A stretch of DNA of 47,992 nucleotides, from positions 1 to 47,992 of the forward strand of contig DATHVI010000008.1 of NCBI GenBank assembly GCA_035461385.1, given 5' to 3'. Source of the DNA: DATHVI01 sp035461385 (lineage in GTDB: Bacteria; Actinomycetota; Thermoleophilia; Solirubrobacterales; 70-9). Shown here one piece after another: positions 15,290 to 23,376 of the stretch; the stretch's first letter is position 1, and each line of letters opens with the position of its first letter. The position numbers and the translations under genes were made by a program. The notes under the pieces were generated by a model. That model saw only the letters and a program-made list of their open reading frames with translations, had not been told where the DNA came from and searched no databases.

Positions 15290-16420
15290 TCACCGGAGCC
15301 GCGCGAGCCAGCGGCGCTCGAAGAGCACCTTGCCCCAGTGCCAGCGGCGCGCCGGCTTGCGCATGCGCACGGCGGGGTTCGGCGCCGCATAGAAGTCGCC
15401 GCTGGCGAAGCCGGCCCGCCCGGCGCCGGTCTCGAGGAAGCAGGCGCCGTGCCCGTCGAAGCTGGCCTGCCCCGACCGGCCTCCGGCGCGGGCCACGAGG
15501 TTGTCCGCGACGACCTCGGCTTGCGCGTGGGCGAAGACGCCCGCCTTCGGCAGCATCATGCCGTTGGCGAGCTCGACCGCGGCCACGTCGCCGATCGCAT
15601 GGACATGCTCGCCCACCCGCAGGGTGGCCGCATCGACCGGCACCCACCCCTGCGGCCCAGCGAGCGGCGAGTCGGCGACGAACTGAGGGGCCCGGTGAGG
15701 TGGGACGGCCACCAGCAGGTCGTAGGGCTCGGTCCCGTCGGCGAAGCGCGCCTCACGCGGCCTCGGATCGACGGACTGAAGCTGGCGCCCTGGCGCGAAT
15801 CCGATCCCGCGCTCGGCGAGCAGCGCCGCGACCCGCGCTCCGATGCCCTCGCCGGCCACCGGCAAGGGCTGGGGCTCGGCGGTGGAGATGTCGACCTTTG
15901 CATCGACTCCGCGCCGACGCAGCAAGTACTCGATCAAGAACGCCGCCTCGTAGGGCGCTGCCGGGCACTTGAACGGCATCGCCGCGACGACGACCAGAAC
16001 GCGGCCGCCATCGAAGCCTGCCAGGGCATCACGGAGGCGCTCGGCGTCCTCGCGCACGTAGAAGCCGTGCGCCGCCTCCACGAGGCCGGGGATGCTCTCG
16101 GGGGCCAGCCGCGCCCCCGGGGCCAATACGAGCTCATCGAACGCCAACTCCCCGCCGGTGGTGGCCAGCGCTCCGGCATCGAGGTCGACGCCGGTCGCCT
16201 CGGCCTCCCGCAGCTCGATGCCGGAGCGGGCGAGCGCCGTGAGCGGCCGGGAGATCGCTCCGGGCTCACGCGCCCCGGTCATCACCCACAGGAAGGAGGG
16301 AGCGAAGTCATGACGCAGCCGCGAATCGACGAGGGTGATCTCGAGACCCGCCCGGCGCTTGGCGAGGCGCTGGGCGCAGGCCAAGCCCCCGGTGCCGCCG
16401 CCGACGATCACGACCCTCAT
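15290..16420 (-). CDS. Sulfide:quinone oxidoreductase-like FAD flavoprotein
   Basis: This is a 376-residue protein with the FAD Rossmann motif VIVGGGTGGLACAQRL at the N-terminus. SQR enzymes oxidise sulfide to zero-valent sulfur and pass electrons to the quinone pool at the membrane surface. Two cysteines match the conserved pair that carries the sulfur bridge: C152 in PFKCPAAPYEAAF and C327 in GHGACFLETG. The HAIGDVAAVELANGMMLPKAG segment is the second flavin-contact region of this family. It is the last gene of a minus-strand operon after dsrE-dsrF-dsrH, with an 18-nt gap containing GAGGAGG. A flavocytochrome c-type sulfide dehydrogenase subunit is the main alternative. Confidence 0.8.
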   Translation of the reverse strand: MRVVIVGGGTGGLACAQRLAKRRAGLEITLVDSRLRHDFAPSFLWVMTGAREPGAISRPLTALARSGIELREAEATGVDLDAGALATTGGELAFDELVLAPGARLAPESIPGLVEAAHGFYVREDAERLRDALAGFDGGRVLVVVAAMPFKCPAAPYEAAFLIEYLLRRRGVDAKVDISTAEPQPLPVAGEGIGARVAALLAERGIGFAPGRQLQSVDPRPREARFADGTEPYDLLVAVPPHRAPQFVADSPLAGPQGWVPVDAATLRVGEHVHAIGDVAAVELANGMMLPKAGVFAHAQAEVVADNLVARAGGRSGQASFDGHGACFLETGAGRAGFASGDFYAAPNPAVRMRKPARRWHWGKVLFERRWLARLR

Positions 16421-16438
16421 GGCACAGGCCTCCTCACC

Positions 16439-16747
16439 TCACAGCGCGCCGATCACGCGCGCGCCAGACATCAGCACATCGACAAGCTCGGTGTAGCGAG
16501 CGACGCGGACCTGCCGCAGTCGCTCCGGCGCCATGCCCCGCATCGCCGCGTCGTCGCTCAGGCAGAGGGCGGGTGCCCCGATAGCGGCCGCATCGGGCGC
16601 GAGGCGGACCGCCTCGTCGAGGAGCACCACCGTCGTCGGCTCTCCGCGCGCGGTTCGCGCCGAGCACAGGGCGAGCGCTCGCCGCGCGCCCGCGGTATCC
16701 GGACCGCTGCGCACAACAACAACCAGGTCGGTGGCAGCGCCCGCCAT
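16439..16747 (-). CDS. dsrH: DsrH/TusB-like sulfur relay protein
   Basis: This is a 102-residue small alpha/beta protein of the DsrE/F/H fold (begins MAGAATDLVVVVRSGPDTAG). It contains VVLLDEAVRLAPD followed by a central cysteine in GAPALCLSDDAAMRG. It has the usual length of TusB/DsrH and occupies the third place in a dsrE-dsrF-dsrH run. The start overlaps the dsrF stop by one base (TGATG). In sulfur oxidisers DsrEFH form a hexamer that passes sulfur as persulfide between TusA and a DsrC- or Hdr-type partner. Identification rests mainly on size, order and weak motifs. Confidence 0.65.
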   Translation of the reverse strand: MAGAATDLVVVVRSGPDTAGARRALALCSARTARGEPTTVVLLDEAVRLAPDAAAIGAPALCLSDDAAMRGMAPERLRQVRVARYTELVDVLMSGARVIGAL

Positions 16748-17094
16748 CAGAACACCAACACCACGTCGGCCTCGCCGAGCAGGCCCTCGGCCGAGTCGAG
16801 CGGCCTCACGCCGCCGATCAGGTCGCTGTCTCGCAGACCACGCTGCGCGAGGGAGGAGCGCTCGGCGAGCAGCGCCATGCCCTCGTCGGCGAGCGTCCTC
16901 AGCGCGCCCTCGAGCGAGGTGAACCCAGCAGCGGGCTCCTGCCCGGTGACTAGCGCGAAGACGCCGTCGTCGCAGAAGGCGCCGACGGTCTCCTGGAACC
17001 CGAGCGCTTGGCGGCCGGCCAGGTGGCGCACCCCCTCCGCGGCGTCCAGGCTGCCGTAAGGGGCACTGCGAATCAGGATCACGAGCGAAGCCAT
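16747..17094 (-). CDS. dsrF: DsrF/TusC-like sulfur relay protein
   Basis: This is a 115-residue protein beginning MASLVILIRSAPYGSLDAAE, the typical first strand and SxPYG loop of the TusC/DsrF family. It is followed by AFCDDGVFALVTGQ, which matches the family's dark-FxDGVxxLxxGQ pattern. It ends in EADVVLVF, as does the neighbouring DsrE-like protein (EADVVLSM), in line with common ancestry. It sits 1 nt after the dsrE stop and overlaps dsrH. It is a structural partner in the DsrEFH complex rather than the main sulfur-binding subunit. Confidence 0.75.
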   Translation of the reverse strand: MASLVILIRSAPYGSLDAAEGVRHLAGRQALGFQETVGAFCDDGVFALVTGQEPAAGFTSLEGALRTLADEGMALLAERSSLAQRGLRDSDLIGGVRPLDSAEGLLGEADVVLVF

Positions 17095-17095
17095 T

Positions 17096-17449
17096 TCACA
17101 TGCTCAGCACGACGTCGGCCTCGCGAAGCATCTCACCGAGGCCCTTGAGCGAGCTCGGCTGCGCCCCGGCAACGAGGCGCTCGGCGCTCAGGCCGCGGAA
17201 GCGCACGCAGCTGCCGCACAGCTCGACGCGCAGCCCTCGTTCGATCAGGCCTTCCAGCTCCCCGCCGAGGTTGGGCAGCCCCTTCGCCGCCTGACCGGAG
17301 AGCGCGACGTAGGTGCCGTCGGCGGTGGCGAAGAGGTTGACCCGGTGACCGCGCTCGAGCGCGGCGGCGGCCAGGCGCAGCGCGTGGGTGCCCCGCTCGC
17401 CGCCGTACGGCGTGCCGGCCAGCACGATCGTGAGCGTTCGCTCCGTCAC
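17096..17449 (-). CDS. dsrE: DsrE/TusD-like sulfur transfer subunit
   Basis: This is a 117-residue protein of the DsrE family. It begins LTIVLAGTPYGGERGTHALR, has the second strand HRVNLFATADGTYVAL, and carries the expected active cysteine in RVELCGSCVRFRGLS, where DsrE and TusD hold the persulfide. It is the first gene of the four-gene minus-strand operon dsrE-dsrF-dsrH-SQR. The upstream 390 bp carry a long imperfect hairpin that may be its control site. No dsrC, tusA, hdr or sox genes are in the window. Confidence 0.8.
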   Translation of the reverse strand: MTERTLTIVLAGTPYGGERGTHALRLAAAALERGHRVNLFATADGTYVALSGQAAKGLPNLGGELEGLIERGLRVELCGSCVRFRGLSAERLVAGAQPSSLKGLGEMLREADVVLSM

Positions 17450-17668
17450 CGGGAGCCGGTGACCACCTCAGCATCGGGCATGCAACCCAATCCACTCGGG
17501 GCGACGAGGGCCGAACCCCCGCTACTCCTTCGCGCCGCGTGCGAGCGTCTCCGCCCGGCCGCCTGAGACGCGTGGTCAGGACGACGAGCAGGCGCGCCAG
17601 CAGGCGCCTGGTCGCGGCTCCTCCTCGCGCGGAGGGGAAGCCACATACGCCGGTGCCGATGGAACGGT

Positions 17669-17705
17669 TGGACAGTTCTCCACCCGATAGGGGGAAAACC
17701 GTCCA
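17669..17705. promoter_or_regulatory. Long inverted repeat upstream of the dsr operon
   Basis: Arms 17669-17681 and 17693-17705 (TGGACAGTTCTCC / GGAAAACCGTCCA) pair at 11 of 13 positions. The centre contains ACCCGATAGGGG, itself a C-run/N4/G-run palindrome. It lies 220 bp before the dsrE start, in a 391-bp gap (17450-17840) with no gene. Either a repressor site or an mRNA leader structure is possible. Confidence 0.4.
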
Positions 17706-17725
17706 GTCGAGTGACCTGCCTGCGG

Positions 17726-17747
17726 CGCCTCCTTTCGGGAGGAGGCG
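17726..17747 (-). terminator. Hairpin after phzF-like gene, probable terminator
   Basis: CGCCTCCT (17726-17733) and AGGAGGCG (17740-17747) form a perfect 8-bp stem with a 6-nt loop, TTCGGG on the plus strand. It is about 95 nt beyond the phzF-like stop codon and upstream of the dsr operon. No T run follows, so it is a candidate only. Confidence 0.45.
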
Positions 17748-17840
17748 TCCCAGTTGTGCTCCGGGGCACTCGGAAAGGACGAGAGCGAGCACCGCGGACA
17801 CGTGCAAATGGGTCTCGCATCGACGCTCCTTTCGGTTCGC

Positions 17841-18518
17841 TCAGCGCACCCCGTGCTCGCGCGTGTCCTCGAGCGCCACGCGGCCGCCGATCTCCGCGAG
17901 GCCGCCGTCGAGCGGCTGGGCGTAGATCAGCGAGCCGGCTCCCTGGCGGATCTGGATCGGGCGGCCGATCGCGGCGGTGAGGCGCAGCGCGGCGGAGCCG
18001 GTCGCCTCGTCCTCGGGAACCCCGAGCTCAGGCACGAATACGCGCTCGCGGAGCTCGCCCCGTTCCTCGTCGATCCAGGCCCAGACCCCGACCGCGCCGC
18101 CTCCCTCCGGCGGCCCGGTCAGCGCCTCGACCTCCGCCGGCGCCTCGACCTCGACGAACTCGAACTCCGGCCCCCACTCGGGATCGGCAGCGGCGAACGC
18201 GAGCTCGCGCTCGAAGCGGATCCGGACCTCGCCCGCCGGCGGGCGCAGCGCCTCCGGCTCGCCGCGCTCCTCGCGCAGCAGCCATGCGGTTCCGACCAGC
18301 GGATGGCCGGCGAGCGGGAGCTCGACCTCGGGGGTGAAGATCCGGATCTCCCCCCGGGCTGGGTCGTCGACGAACACGGTCTCGGCGAAGCCGAGCTCGT
18401 GGGCGATTGCCTGCCGGCGCTCGGCCGGAACGTCGGCGCCGCCGAGGAACACCCCGAGCGGGTTGCCGCCGGAGCCGTCCTCGGCGCAAAACACGCGCAG
18501 TACGTGCAAGCGAGCCAT
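17841..18518 (-). CDS. PhzF-family isomerase-like protein
   Basis: This is a 225-residue protein from ATG 18518. It has PhzF/diaminopimelate-epimerase-fold motifs: GSGGNPLGVFL near the start, GFAETVFVDDP with the family's catalytic glutamate, LPLAGHPLVGTAWLL, and VPEDEATGSAALRL near the end. It is shorter than typical PhzF proteins (260-300 residues), mainly through a compact second half. Substrates of most relatives are unknown, and there is no phenazine cluster here. The gene ends near the dsr region, and a decayed fragment of a second copy lies at 12585-12960. It is separated from the phoD gene by 8 nt. Confidence 0.82.
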   Translation of the reverse strand: MARLHVLRVFCAEDGSGGNPLGVFLGGADVPAERRQAIAHELGFAETVFVDDPARGEIRIFTPEVELPLAGHPLVGTAWLLREERGEPEALRPPAGEVRIRFERELAFAAADPEWGPEFEFVEVEAPAEVEALTGPPEGGGAVGVWAWIDEERGELRERVFVPELGVPEDEATGSAALRLTAAIGRPIQIRQGAGSLIYAQPLDGGLAEIGGRVALEDTREHGVR

Positions 18519-18526
18519 CGCGCCGC

Positions 18527-20134
18527 CTATCGCGTCAGCCGATACGGGCCGCAGGTCGTGCCGCCGACGTCGCGCAGCGGCGCGCCGCTCGCGTCCTTGT
18601 AGCGCACCGTGAGCGCGTCCCGGGTCACCCTGACCTGAGCGTAGTTGAACGCTCCTCCCTGGGCGCACAGCATTCCGACCCCGGCCGGCGGGGCGGGCTT
18701 GAAGAACAGCAGCGAGAGCAGCTCACCGGTGCCCTCCCCTGCGACCGAGTCGATCGAGCGCCAGAACGTGTTCGTCGCCACCGGCCCGCTGACGAAGTCC
18801 CGGTACGCGGTGTCGGTTGGCTCGGCGGGAGCGTTCGCGGGTGCGACGTCGCCGGCGAGCGTCCGCTTGCGGACCACGTTTGCGAACGCCGCATGGGTGT
18901 CGGTGCTGAGGAACGTCACCCCCCGCACGTCCCGCTGCTCGAGCTCGTCGAGCACCCGCAGCCGCTCGAACGCGTAGCCCTCCCAGCGGTCGTACGGCAG
19001 TCCGTAGAACTGATGGATCGGCGTCTCGCTCATCACCACCTTCCAGCGCGCGGTCGACGCGGCGACCTGGCGGAGGAAGCTCTCGAGCTGGCGCTCGCCG
19101 AGCAGCGTCCGGTCGGGGCTGTTGATCTCGTCCTTGCACGCTTCCGCCACCGGCTCCTCGAGGGGCGGCAGCAGCACCGCGAACTGGTCGCGGGTCGGCT
19201 GAGGCGCGGTCGGGGCGAGGTCCGGGGCGCCGGTCTGCGGGTTGTCGCACGCCTCGCCGGCCGACGCCTTCGCGCTCCGGAACGAGCGCTGGTCGAGGAA
19301 GAAGAGCTCGAGGTTCCGCCCCCAGCGGAACCGCCGGTAGAGCCCGGTGGCGCGCGAGTACGTCACCGGCGCGTAGTCGCGGAAGGCCTTCACCCCCGCG
19401 TCGTAGAGCGCCTGCCCGTGCTCGGGGATCGAGAAGTCGTTGATGAACTCGTGGTCGTCCCAGTGGCTGTAGAACCCGGTTGCGCGGCGCAGCTTGCGGA
19501 GGTTCGCCTGGCGCAGGTTCTCCCGGTACTTGCTCCACTTCTCCCCGACGGTGAGCGCCGGCGGGCCGCCGCCGACGCCGGAGTCGGAGTACATCGTGTC
19601 GCCGAGATGGACGTTGAAGTCGTTTCGCTCCCGGCGCATCGACGCCAGCACCCGGAAGCTGCCGTGAAACGGCTGCGCCGCGCCGGGAAGCCGGGTCCCG
19701 TCGGTGTCACCGGCGAACGCGAAGCTGATTGCCCGCGAGCGCCGCGGCTTCGGAGCGGTCCGGAACCGGCCGCGGGCGCAGCGGCGCTTCGCCCCCCGCC
19801 CGGCGCACCAGCGGTAGTGGTGGACGCGGTCGGGGACGAGCCCGCGGACGACCGCCTGCACCGCGCGATCGTTGGCCGCTACGGCCCGCCGCCTCGCGGT
19901 CGCGACGACGCGACGGAACCGACGATCGGTGGCGACCTCGGCCCGGACCCGGCGGGCGGTGTTCGACCGCGCCCACAGGTGGGCGGTGCGGGGCTTCACC
20001 TCGCCCGCGGCGACGCCGAGCCCGAACCCGCGCTGAGCGTCGGCGTCCGCGGCGGCCAGCGCCAGCGACACCGCGGCGACGACGAGCGGCGGCGTGACCA
20101 CCGCGGCGAGCCGGAGACGCGACCGAAGCTCCAC
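18527..20134 (-). CDS. phoD: Secreted PhoD-type alkaline phosphatase/phosphodiesterase
   Basis: This is a 535-residue secreted enzyme. It begins with a basic start, a hydrophobic core (AAVVTPPLVVAAVSLALAAA) and a likely signal cleavage near ADA. An N-terminal fibronectin-like PhoD domain follows (GLGVAAGEVKPRTAHLWARS). The metallophosphatase core shows FAFAGDTDGT, HLGDTMYSDSG, FYSHWDDHEFINDF, LELFFLDQRSFR and VMSETPIHQFYGLPYDRWEGY, with LSTDTHAAF supplying the late histidine. It should release phosphate from phosphodiesters or phosphonate-free esters outside the cell, using Ca2+ and Fe3+ as in known PhoD. It is a minus-strand gene upstream of phzF (8-nt gap). Confidence 0.87.
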   Translation of the reverse strand: MELRSRLRLAAVVTPPLVVAAVSLALAAADADAQRGFGLGVAAGEVKPRTAHLWARSNTARRVRAEVATDRRFRRVVATARRRAVAANDRAVQAVVRGLVPDRVHHYRWCAGRGAKRRCARGRFRTAPKPRRSRAISFAFAGDTDGTRLPGAAQPFHGSFRVLASMRRERNDFNVHLGDTMYSDSGVGGGPPALTVGEKWSKYRENLRQANLRKLRRATGFYSHWDDHEFINDFSIPEHGQALYDAGVKAFRDYAPVTYSRATGLYRRFRWGRNLELFFLDQRSFRSAKASAGEACDNPQTGAPDLAPTAPQPTRDQFAVLLPPLEEPVAEACKDEINSPDRTLLGERQLESFLRQVAASTARWKVVMSETPIHQFYGLPYDRWEGYAFERLRVLDELEQRDVRGVTFLSTDTHAAFANVVRKRTLAGDVAPANAPAEPTDTAYRDFVSGPVATNTFWRSIDSVAGEGTGELLSLLFFKPAPPAGVGMLCAQGGAFNYAQVRVTRDALTVRYKDASGAPLRDVGGTTCGPYRLTR

Positions 20135-20180
20135 TGCCGGCGAGCGTAGCCCGTCGCCGCCGGCGCCTCAAGCCGCGGCG

Positions 20181-21857
20181 CTAGTGGCGGAAGTGCCGGC
20201 GCCCGGTCAGCACCATCGCCACCCCCGCCTCCTCGCAGGCGGCGATCACCTCGTCGTCGCGCTTCGAGCCGCCGGGCTGGATGAACGCGGTCGCGCCGGC
20301 GTCGATCGCGAGCTGGGGGCCGTCCGGAAACGGGAAGAAGGCGTCGGAGGCGACGACCGAGCCGGCGAGCACGGAGTTGCTGTCGGTCGGCTGCTCCGCT
20401 CCGCGCCCGCCGGCGCCGGGGTCGGCCTGGGCGCGGGCGTCGCGCGCCTTGTCGATCGCGATCCTGACCGCGTCGATCCGGCTCATCTGGCCGGCGCCGA
20501 TCCCGATCGTCGCGCCGTCGCGGGCGAACACGATCGCGTTCGAGCGCACGTGCCGGCACACCTTCCAGGCGAACAGGAGGTCGTCCCACTGCGCCTCGTC
20601 GGGCTCGGTTGCGGTCGCCACGCGCATCGAGTCGCGCTCCTCGTCGACCCGGTCGGGCTCCTGCGCGAGCAGCCCGCCGCGGACGCGCTTGACGTCGCGC
20701 TCGCGGGCCTCGTAACCGCGCTGCTCGGTGTCCTCGAGGATCCGGATCGACTCCTTGCGGGTGAGGATCTCGAGCGCCCCCTCCTCGTAGCTCGGCGCCA
20801 GCAGGACCTCGACGAAGTGGGCGTGGAGGCGCTCGGCGAGCCGGGCGTCGACCGGCCGGTTGAGGACGATCACGCCGCCGAACGCCGACAGCGGGTCGCA
20901 CGCGAGCGCTTTCTCGTAGGCCTCAGCGCCCGTCTCGGCGACCGCCGCCCCGCACGGGTTGTTGTGCTTGACGATCACGCAGGCGGGACGATCGAAGTCG
21001 TCGATCAGCGCCCGGGCGGAGTCGAGGTCGAGGACGTTGTTGAACGACAGCGCCTTGCCGTGCCGCTTCGCGACCCGCGCGAGCACATGCGAGCGTGCCC
21101 CCGTCTCGATGTAGAGCGCCGCCTTCTGGTGCGGGTTCTCGCCGTAGGAGAGCTCGAGGAACTTCTCGTGCGCCATCACCCAGTGACTCGGCCAGGCCTC
21201 GTAGCGGAGGCCGAACCAGCGGCTGATCGCCGCGTCGTAGGCAGCGGTGTGCGCGAACGCCTCGTTCGCGAGCCAGTGCCGCGTCTCCGCCGAGACCTGA
21301 CCACCCGACTCCTCGAGCTCGGCGAGGACGGCGTCGTAGCTCTCGGGTCGCACGATCACGGCGACGTGGCGGTGGTTCTTCGCCGCCGCGCGGATCATCG
21401 TCGGGCCGCCGATGTCGATCTTCTCGATCGCCTCGGCCTCGGTCACCTCGCCTTCGGCGACGGTGCGCTCGAACGGATAGAGGTTGACGCAGACGAGGTC
21501 GATCGGGTCGATCCCCTCGGCCGCGAGCGTCGCCGTGTGCTCGGGATCGTCGCGGCGGGCCAGCAGCGCCGCGTGGAGCCGCGGATGGAGCGTCTTCACG
21601 CGCCCGTCGAGGATCTCCGGCGAGCCGGTGAACTCGGCGACGTCGGTGACGTCGATCCCGGCGGCCCGGAGCGCCTCCGCGGTGCCGCCGGTCGACAGCA
21701 GCTCGATTCCGAGCGACGAGAGGCCGCGGGCGAACTCGATCACCCCGGTCTTGTCGGAGACCGAGAGCAGCGCCCTGCGGGCGCGAACCGGCTTCCCGCC
21801 CGGCGGGTTTCCGCCCTCGCCGCTGATGATCGCCGCCTCAGCTTCCAACGAGCCCAC
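20181..21857 (-). CDS. purH: Bifunctional AICAR formyltransferase / IMP cyclohydrolase
   Basis: GTG 21857 gives 558 residues. It performs the last two steps of IMP synthesis. The N-terminal methylglyoxal-synthase-like domain begins RALLSVSDKTGVIEFARGL and has LLSTGGTAEALR, GRVKTLHPRLHAALL and INLYPF-type VNLYPFERT for cyclohydrolase activity. The larger C-terminal domain has LSYGENPHQKAALY and the transformylase Lys-His in VIVKHNNPCGAAV, then SNAIVFARDG and AFFPFPDGPQLAIDAG. The first 20 residues before RALLSV are not conserved and no ATG is available, so the exact start is uncertain. It ends the purC-to-purH run. Confidence 0.93.
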   Translation of the reverse strand: MGSLEAEAAIISGEGGNPPGGKPVRARRALLSVSDKTGVIEFARGLSSLGIELLSTGGTAEALRAAGIDVTDVAEFTGSPEILDGRVKTLHPRLHAALLARRDDPEHTATLAAEGIDPIDLVCVNLYPFERTVAEGEVTEAEAIEKIDIGGPTMIRAAAKNHRHVAVIVRPESYDAVLAELEESGGQVSAETRHWLANEAFAHTAAYDAAISRWFGLRYEAWPSHWVMAHEKFLELSYGENPHQKAALYIETGARSHVLARVAKRHGKALSFNNVLDLDSARALIDDFDRPACVIVKHNNPCGAAVAETGAEAYEKALACDPLSAFGGVIVLNRPVDARLAERLHAHFVEVLLAPSYEEGALEILTRKESIRILEDTEQRGYEARERDVKRVRGGLLAQEPDRVDEERDSMRVATATEPDEAQWDDLLFAWKVCRHVRSNAIVFARDGATIGIGAGQMSRIDAVRIAIDKARDARAQADPGAGGRGAEQPTDSNSVLAGSVVASDAFFPFPDGPQLAIDAGATAFIQPGGSKRDDEVIAACEEAGVAMVLTGRRHFRH

Positions 21858-21868
21858 TCTATGCGCTC

Positions 21869-22516
21869 CTACGCGGCCGAGGGTGCGGTGATCCGTACTA
21901 TCCGGCCGCCCGGCTCGAGCGTGACCCTGCCCTCGGCGATCAGCCGGATCGCCTCCGGCAGCAGCTCGTGCTCGACGGCGTGGATCGCCGCCTCGAGGCG
22001 GTCGCGGTCGCGATCGGCCGGCACCGGTACGGCGCGCTGGAGGATTATCGGGCCGGTGTCGACCCCCCGATCGACGAAGTGGACGGTGACGCCGGTCACC
22101 GCCACCCCGTGGCCGAGCGCCTGCCCGATCGCGTCGAGCCCGGGGAACGCGGGCAGCAGCGCCGGATGGACGTTGATGATCCGGTGCTCGAACCGGCGGA
22201 CGAACTCGGTCGAGAGCAGCTCCATGTAGCCGGCAAGGACGACGAGGTCGACGTCGAGCTCCTCGAGCCAGTCGCCGATCGCCCGATCGCGCGCGATCCG
22301 GTCCGGATAGCGCTCGCGGTCGAACACCGCGGTCTCGACCCCGACGCGCTCGGCGCGCGCAAGGGCCTGCGCCCCGGCGACGTTCGACGCGGCCCCGGCG
22401 ACGGCGATCCCGTCGCGGCCGTGGAGGCGGTCGAGGATCGCCTGGAGGTTGGTGCCGGTGCCGGAGGCGAGCACCCCGAGCCGGAACTCGCCCGCCGGGC
22501 GTTCGCCTCCGCTCAC
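21869..22516 (-). CDS. purN: Phosphoribosylglycinamide formyltransferase
   Basis: This is a 215-residue enzyme that transfers formyl from 10-formyl-THF to GAR. It shows the N-terminal phosphate loop LASGTGTNLQAILD, the catalytic Asn-His pair in RIINVHPALLPAFPGLDAI, and HFVDRGVDTGPIILQ with the third catalytic residue Asp. The start is GTG 22516 and overlaps the SDR stop (GTGA), so the two are coupled. It is 11 nt upstream of purH. Confidence 0.93.
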   Translation of the reverse strand: MSGGERPAGEFRLGVLASGTGTNLQAILDRLHGRDGIAVAGAASNVAGAQALARAERVGVETAVFDRERYPDRIARDRAIGDWLEELDVDLVVLAGYMELLSTEFVRRFEHRIINVHPALLPAFPGLDAIGQALGHGVAVTGVTVHFVDRGVDTGPIILQRAVPVPADRDRDRLEAAIHAVEHELLPEAIRLIAEGRVTLEPGGRIVRITAPSAA

Positions 22517-23367
22517 CGCTCGGCGCTCGCCTTTCCGTCGGCCTCGGCGAGCGCGATCGCCGAGGCGACCCGGGCGTCACGGGCCAGCCGGCGGTCGAGC
22601 GGGCCGATCAGGCCCCGCAGTGCGAGCAGCCAGGCGACCCACCACGGGGCACTGACCCGCGCCGAGCGACGCTCGATCCCACGCAGCATCGCCGCCCCGG
22701 CGCGTCCGACGGGGACGGGTCTCGTCACCCAGCCCGGGATCGCCGCGCGCAGCGCCGCGTGCGCGGGTTGCGAGAACGCATCGCGGACGAGCGCGGTGTC
22801 GATGAAGCCGAAGTAGGCGACGCCGGCGCTCGCCCCGTGTGGTGCGAGCTCGACGCGCAGCGCCCGGCCGAGCTGCTCGACCCCCGCCTTCGAGATCGCG
22901 TACGGCGCTGCGAGGACGCCGTTGATCGCCGCGTAGATCGAGGCGACGACGAGCACGTAGCCGCGCCGCTCGACGATCTCAGGCAACCCGGCGCGAACGG
23001 TGTTCCAGACGCCGTGCAGGTCGATCTCGACGGTGCGCGCGAACTCCGCCTCGTCGACGTTCAGCATGCTCGCCGGCGGCGGCGAGACGCCCGCGTTCGC
23101 GATCAGCGCGTCGACGCCGCCGAACCGCGCGACCGTCTCGGCCACCGCGCGCTCGACCGCGTCGCGGTCGGTGACGTCGGCGGCGATACCGACCGCGCGA
23201 TCGACGCCGATCGACTCGGCCTCGCGGGCGGCGAGCTCGCCGTCGATATCGACGAGGGCGACCCGCATCCCGTCCCGGGCGGCCCGCCGGGCGGTGTCGA
23301 GCCCGATCCCCCGCGCCCCGCCGGTGATCAGGGCGACGCGGCCGGAGATCTCCCAGGCTCCTGCCAA
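22513..23367 (-). CDS. Short-chain dehydrogenase/reductase inside the purine run
   Basis: This is a 284-residue classical SDR. It has TGGARGIGLDTA for NAD(P), an Asp in ALVDIDGELAA that favours NAD, IANAGVSPP, and the catalytic Ser and Tyr-Lys in VVASIYAAINGVLAAPYAISKAGV. The C-terminal 60 residues carry a hydrophobic patch (APWWVAWLLALRGLIG) seen in SDRs that act on lipid-like substrates. TTG 23367 is taken as the start because it keeps the usual short lead. It lies 9 nt after purF and overlaps purN by 4 nt, so it is transcribed with purine genes although no purine step needs an SDR. Confidence 0.85.
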   Translation of the reverse strand: MAGAWEISGRVALITGGARGIGLDTARRAARDGMRVALVDIDGELAAREAESIGVDRAVGIAADVTDRDAVERAVAETVARFGGVDALIANAGVSPPPASMLNVDEAEFARTVEIDLHGVWNTVRAGLPEIVERRGYVLVVASIYAAINGVLAAPYAISKAGVEQLGRALRVELAPHGASAGVAYFGFIDTALVRDAFSQPAHAALRAAIPGWVTRPVPVGRAGAAMLRGIERRSARVSAPWWVAWLLALRGLIGPLDRRLARDARVASAIALAEADGKASAER

Positions 23368-23376
23368 GCTCGCTCG

